A stretch of DNA of 64,000 bases, taken from Gemmatimonadota bacterium (GTDB taxonomy: Bacteria > Gemmatimonadota > Gemmatimonadetes > Longimicrobiales > Gaopeijiaceae). Below are positions 62,457 through 64,000 of this stretch, one piece after another. Position numbers and translations under genes: made by a program. The notes under the pieces are model-generated. The model searched no databases, was not told the origin of the DNA, and saw only the letters and a program-made list of their open reading frames with translations. How positions within the stretch are numbered: position 1 is the stretch's first letter; the number at the start of each line of letters is the position of its first letter. The DNA is taken from assembly GCA_022571515.1 (NCBI GenBank), contig JACZXQ010000017.1, positions 28,423 to 92,422 on the forward strand. The letters are read 5' to 3'.

Positions 62457-62780
62457 ACACCCAGTGCTCGGCGGCCTTCACCACGGCTACCGACTCGCCG
62501 CGTAGCTCAAGCTCGTGCGAAGTCCCTGAGACCGGCCCCATCGGGTCCGGTCGTTCCGGGTCATGCACCCAATGCCGGATTCTGACCTAGACAGGGCACA
62601 ACGTGTTCCCTTCGCCCGATGCTTCATCCCACAGGAGTCAGGTCAAGGACATCGGTCCCACCGTGAGAGACGAATCAGACCCCAAGAATCCGCGCGGATG
62701 GAGTTTTCGCGGAGGCCCTGAACGCTAGGAGACATTGCCAGAGCGATGCGTGCCTTCGTGAGCCGGAGTAGATTATTGAT
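62457..62780 (+). other. Non-coding stretch with an attC-like right end
   Basis: 324 bases with no supported gene. At 62711-62724 GGAGGCCCTGAACG is identical to bases 63747-63760 of the attC-like site below, followed here by CTAGGA. The left half of this site is not recognisable and was probably lost to the insertion sequence. Confidence 0.5.
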
Positions 62781-63011
62781 ATGACATCACGTCCCCTGGA
62801 TACCAGTTCCGCGAGCTGGTCGGCGCACAACACCGTCCTGGATCAGATGGGCGGACCGGCGCGGCTTCACGCCGCGCTCGAATTGAGTGACGCGGTGCGC
62901 GAGATCCGCCTGGCTGGGATTCGTGCGCGGAATCCGGGACTGTCCCCGCGAGAGGCTCTCGCCGAGTTGGTGTGGGAAGACTACGGGGTGGACCTCCCCC
63001 GCTCGACGTGA
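62781..63011 (+). CDS. Small partner protein of a nucleotidyltransferase module
   Basis: 76 residues, helical and soluble (LHAALELSDAVREIRLAGIRARNPGLSPREALAELVWEDYG). It resembles the short proteins encoded just before DUF6036-type nucleotidyltransferases. Its TGA overlaps the GTG start of the next gene (GTGA), so the two are coupled. It may be an antitoxin-like partner. No activity is claimed. Confidence 0.7.
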   Translation: MTSRPLDTSSASWSAHNTVLDQMGGPARLHAALELSDAVREIRLAGIRARNPGLSPREALAELVWEDYGVDLPRST

Positions 63012-63586
63012 GCTTGGCGGCGTTCCTGCGAAAGGTGGCCGAGATCCTCGACGAGGCCGGCGTACCCTACATGCTGACCGGTTCCCTAGCGTCCGCGTAC
63101 TACGCTGTACCGCGGGCGACCCAAGATCTGGATGTGGTGATCGCGGCCGAGGCGCCTGGGATCGAACGAGTCGTGCAGGGCCTTCTCAGTGCAGGGTGCT
63201 ATGTGGATCGGGATGCCGCCCTCGAGGCTGGGCGCACTCATGGTCAGTTCAATGCGATCGATCCCGAGTCAGGATGGAAGATCGACCTGATCGTCCGCAG
63301 AGACCGCACATACAGCCGGACCGAGTTCGAGCGCCGTGAGCGCGTCTCATTGCTCGGTGTCGAGGTGGCGGTGGCGAGCCTCGAGGATGTTTTGATCGCG
63401 AAGCTCGAGTGGAGCAGGCTCGGGGACTCCGCCCTTCAACGAGACGTGGTCCAACTTCTGGAGCGCACGTGGGAGCAGTTGGACCAGTCCTACTTGAAGA
63501 AGTGGATCACGGAGTTGGGCCTCCAGTCCGAATGGGACGAAGTCCGCATGCAGGCGGGTCGCGACGCCGGCGGAGAAGAGGCGTAG
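63008..63586 (+). CDS. AbiEii/DUF6036-type nucleotidyltransferase
   Basis: 192 residues from GTG 63008. The Mn-dependent nucleotidyltransferase signature is present: MLTGSLASAYYAVPRATQDLDVVI (G-S, then D-x-D), and a third acid in WKIDLIV. SLEDVLIAKLEWSR and the helical end fit the AbiEii/DUF6036 group, some of which are toxins that modify tRNA or proteins. It ends 22 bases before the attC-like site, as gene-cassette genes do. Confidence 0.82.
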   Translation: MSLAAFLRKVAEILDEAGVPYMLTGSLASAYYAVPRATQDLDVVIAAEAPGIERVVQGLLSAGCYVDRDAALEAGRTHGQFNAIDPESGWKIDLIVRRDRTYSRTEFERRERVSLLGVEVAVASLEDVLIAKLEWSRLGDSALQRDVVQLLERTWEQLDQSYLKKWITELGLQSEWDEVRMQAGRDAGGEEA

Positions 63587-63607
63587 GAAACCGACGGACG
63601 GCAACAT

Positions 63608-63766
63608 CTCTAACAAATGGGCCTCCGGCTCCGGCCGCCTGCGGCGGCCTCCGACCCAACCGGCCCAAGTGCTGGATGGAGCCGGGAAACGAAGGTGTTT
63701 GGTCGAAGGAAGCAGAACCAAGAAACAAAGTGGTTGGGGCCGGTTCGGAGGCCCTGAACGTTATCC
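63608..63766 (+). repeat. attC-like recombination site
   Basis: About 159 bases folding on itself: outer TAAC (63611-63614) with GTTA (63760-63763), a 4-5-base bulge, then GGGCCTCCG (63619-63627) pairing exactly with CGGAGGCCC (63746-63754). Inner stems are AACCGGCCC with GGGGCCGGTT and GGCCGCC with GGCGGCC. The GTTATCC right core deviates from the GTTRRRY consensus, so integron identity is tentative. Confidence 0.45.
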
Positions 63767-63806
63767 GAAGCTCGCTATACAGATGTGAGCAGAGGGGCAA
63801 ATAGGA

Positions 63807-64000
63807 ATGGACCGAGCGATCGTGGCGTTGTTGTTCCTGCTCTGGCATGTGCCCACGGCTTTGGCTGGCCAGACGGGGTTGACGCTTGCTGTTGAACCGA
63901 AGCCAGTGCTCACGATCGGAGAAGCACTGGGTAACTCGCCGGCGTACTCGTTCACGGACATTGCGTCGATCATTGTGGTCGGGGACAGCCTCTTCGTTCT
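63807..64000 (+). CDS. Secreted beta-propeller-like protein, 3' end beyond window
   Basis: 64 codons from ATG 63807 with AGGA just ahead. A signal peptide (ALLFLLWHVPTALAG) is followed by LAVEPKPVLTIGEALGNSPAYSF and ASIIVVGDSLFV, the first blade of six-bladed propeller proteins ('VLTIG..dG.......DIA......iyV'). It starts 46 bases after the attC-like right core, matching cassette-array spacing. The rest lies beyond the window. Confidence 0.6.
   Translation, partial: MDRAIVALLFLLWHVPTALAGQTGLTLAVEPKPVLTIGEALGNSPAYSFTDIASIIVVGDSLFV

Overview
The window is GC-rich, densely coded DNA from a Gram-negative, outer-membrane-bearing bacterium. Gemmatimonadota is the best guess. The reasons are the SusC/SusD pair, many secreted hydrolases with Sec or Tat signals (M20 peptidases, serine hydrolases, an N-acyl-D-amino-acid deacylase-type amidohydrolase, a propeller-amidohydrolase remnant), DinB and DUF2911 proteins, and orphan TonB-plug proteins. 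The phylum is an inference from gene content. No rRNA, tRNA or CRISPR array was seen.

Layout. 0-5 kb: a PilX-like protein cut by the window edge, a YbjN-like protein, a DUF4956 membrane protein with a secreted CotH-like protein, then a guanine deaminase and an isochorismatase-fold hydrolase. 5-9.6 kb: a lipoprotein, an ornithine cyclodeaminase-like enzyme overlapping a threonine dehydratase, and a secreted esterase with a PDZ domain. 9.7-17.6 kb: a stress protein/permease operon, a lipoprotein amidase, a four-EF-hand protein, a secreted DinB protein, an outer-membrane barrel and a lectin-like protein. 17.7-22 kb: a minus-strand run of a MacB-like permease, folP, folB, folK and an amino-acid permease. 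22-39.6 kb: mostly housekeeping and envelope genes (Tat-exported Cys protein, DUF2911, a Sel1-cytochrome c fusion, thioredoxin, quinone oxidoreductase, ABC-F, di-haem cytochrome c, TesB, ABC exporter, two M20 peptidases, RecQ).

From 39.6 kb on the DNA is much more rearranged. There are IS110 fragments, a badly broken amidohydrolase, a histidine kinase that appears to have lost its sensor next to a DUF4143 scrap, and a CheY-like regulator. The SusC/SusD glycan- or peptide-uptake pair follows, ending in a strong hairpin and facing two small orphan plug-domain proteins. From 51 to 59 kb metabolic genes (saccharopine dehydrogenase-like, DmdA/GcvT-like, amidohydrolase, aldo/keto reductase) sit between IS5, IS6 and integrase-type transposase remnants. 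The same stretch holds a cluster of 131-bp palindromic elements and a BrnT/BrnA toxin-antitoxin operon with a clear promoter/operator.

The last 1.3 kb looks like a piece of an integron-type cassette array: a two-gene nucleotidyltransferase module between two attC-like right ends, followed by the start of a new secreted protein. The most interesting unexplained signals are the covarying 131-bp palindromes, the aldo/keto reductase nested in two sets of inverted repeats, the cassette-like right end, and the orphan plug-protein pair facing SusCD.
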